Shown here piece after piece: positions 5,231-5,590 of a stretch of 5,590 bases of DNA. Under the pieces are notes generated by a model that saw only the letters and a program-made list of their open reading frames with translations, made no database searches and was not told where the DNA came from. Position 1 is the first letter of the stretch. Every line of letters starts with the position of its first letter. This DNA is from an uncultured Collinsella sp. (lineage in GTDB: Bacteria > Actinomycetota > Coriobacteriia > Coriobacteriales > Coriobacteriaceae). The DNA lies in assembly GCA_900548935.1 (NCBI GenBank), contig URMR01000125.1, positions 1 through 5,590 of the forward strand. Reading direction: 5' to 3'. A program made the position numbers and the translations under genes.

Positions 5231-5590
5231 TTACTTTTCCAGATGCTCTTTCAGCAGCTCCAGCGCGTGGGCGTAGCCCTGGAGGCCTTCGCCGGTGATG
5301 GTGGCGAAGCAGGCTAGGCGTGCATAGCTCACCTGGCGGAAGTCCTCGCGTGTCTCTACGGCGCTGATGTGCACCTCGACGGCAGGGATGGCGACGGCCT
5401 TGAGGGCGTCAAGGATTGCCACGCTGGTGTGCGTGTAGGCTGCCGGGTTGATGACGATGCCGTCGACCTTGCCGTAGGCCTCCTGGATCTTGTCGACGAT
5501 GCTGCCCTCGTGGTTGGACTGGAAGACCTCGACCTCGTCGAAGCCCTGCGCGGCACCTGCCTCCTGGCAGATCTGGACCAGGCGGTTGTA
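5231..5590 (-). CDS. aroQ: Type II 3-dehydroquinate dehydratase (N-terminus cut by window edge)
   Basis: The enzyme converts 3-dehydroquinate to 3-dehydroshikimate in the cytoplasmic shikimate pathway to aromatic amino acids. The last 119 residues are visible, out of roughly 145-150 for the family, so about the first 30 are missing, including the GPNLN motif and the catalytic lid with its Arg and Tyr. Counting from the first visible residue, the fragment shows QSNHEG (24-29), the active-site INPAAYTHTS (47-56) with the catalytic His of THTS, VEVHIS (71-76) with the substrate-contacting His, and the conserved REDFR (81-85). The C-terminal GEGLQGYAHALELL helix is also typical, and the stop is TAA at 5231-5233. 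It is transcribed toward the tRNA-Arg unit (convergent) and has no evident functional link to the glycan genes. There is no sign of a frameshift. Confidence 0.96.
   Translation of the reverse strand, partial: YNRLVQICQEAGAAQGFDEVEVFQSNHEGSIVDKIQEAYGKVDGIVINPAAYTHTSVAILDALKAVAIPAVEVHISAVETREDFRQVSYARLACFATITGEGLQGYAHALELLKEHLEK

Noticed and set aside
1..5590. CRISPR arrays, insertion sequences, riboswitches
   Set aside because: No regularly spaced repeats, transposase-like frames, terminal inverted repeats or long structured leaders were found. The only sizeable leader regions are 160 bp or shorter.

Overview
The window looks like an ordinary chromosomal segment of a moderately GC-rich Gram-positive bacterium. 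The gene families (a YfhO-type membrane protein, CsbB/GtrB-like and DPM-like GT2 glycosyltransferases, a TagGH/Wzm-Wzt-type exporter, type II dehydroquinase) and the codon style suggest an actinobacterium of the Coriobacteriia (Collinsella or a relative). That placement is an inference from general resemblance; no 16S or other marker gene is present. The window cuts genes at both ends: the gene at the left edge lacks its C-terminal half, and the gene at the right edge lacks its N-terminus.

Left half, minus strand, read right to left from about 3211 to 1: three tightly packed genes for surface glycosylation. First is a DPM-like GT2 glycosyltransferase with a two-helix membrane anchor (2240-3211, GTG start). 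Six bases later comes a CsbB/GtrB-like GT2 enzyme (1265-2233), also with two C-terminal membrane helices. Overlapping its end by 17 bp is a large multi-spanning YfhO-family protein (1-1281, cut by the window edge). In characterised Gram-positive systems, a CsbB-type enzyme loads a sugar onto undecaprenyl phosphate and a YfhO-type GT-C protein transfers that sugar to a cell-surface polymer outside the membrane. Here two GT2 enzymes feed into, or act alongside, one YfhO protein.

The 160-bp intergenic region 3212-3371 is divergent. Each strand carries a TATACT -10-like box, and the hexamer CGTTTG occurs three times.

Right half, plus strand: a two-gene ABC exporter operon of the polysaccharide/teichoic-acid type, permease (3372-4217) then ATPase (4229-4996). 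It is followed after 54 bp by tRNA-Arg(UCU) (5051-5127) and a strong intrinsic terminator (5137-5168). No terminator is visible between the ATPase gene and the tRNA, so exporter transcripts could run through the tRNA, although a TATAAT box just after the ATPase stop could give the tRNA its own promoter. On the opposite strand at the right edge lies the 3' part of aroQ, the shikimate-pathway type II 3-dehydroquinate dehydratase (5231-5590), which is functionally unrelated.

The simplest reading is a cell-envelope glycopolymer locus. The ABC pair exports a lipid-linked glycan, and the divergent operon makes polyprenyl-phosphate sugars and attaches them on the outer face of the membrane. The polymer itself, the sugars and the flippase are not identifiable from this window. 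Nothing here is clearly a new kind of system; the most interesting point is the combination of two GT2 enzymes and YfhO back to back with a TagGH-type exporter.
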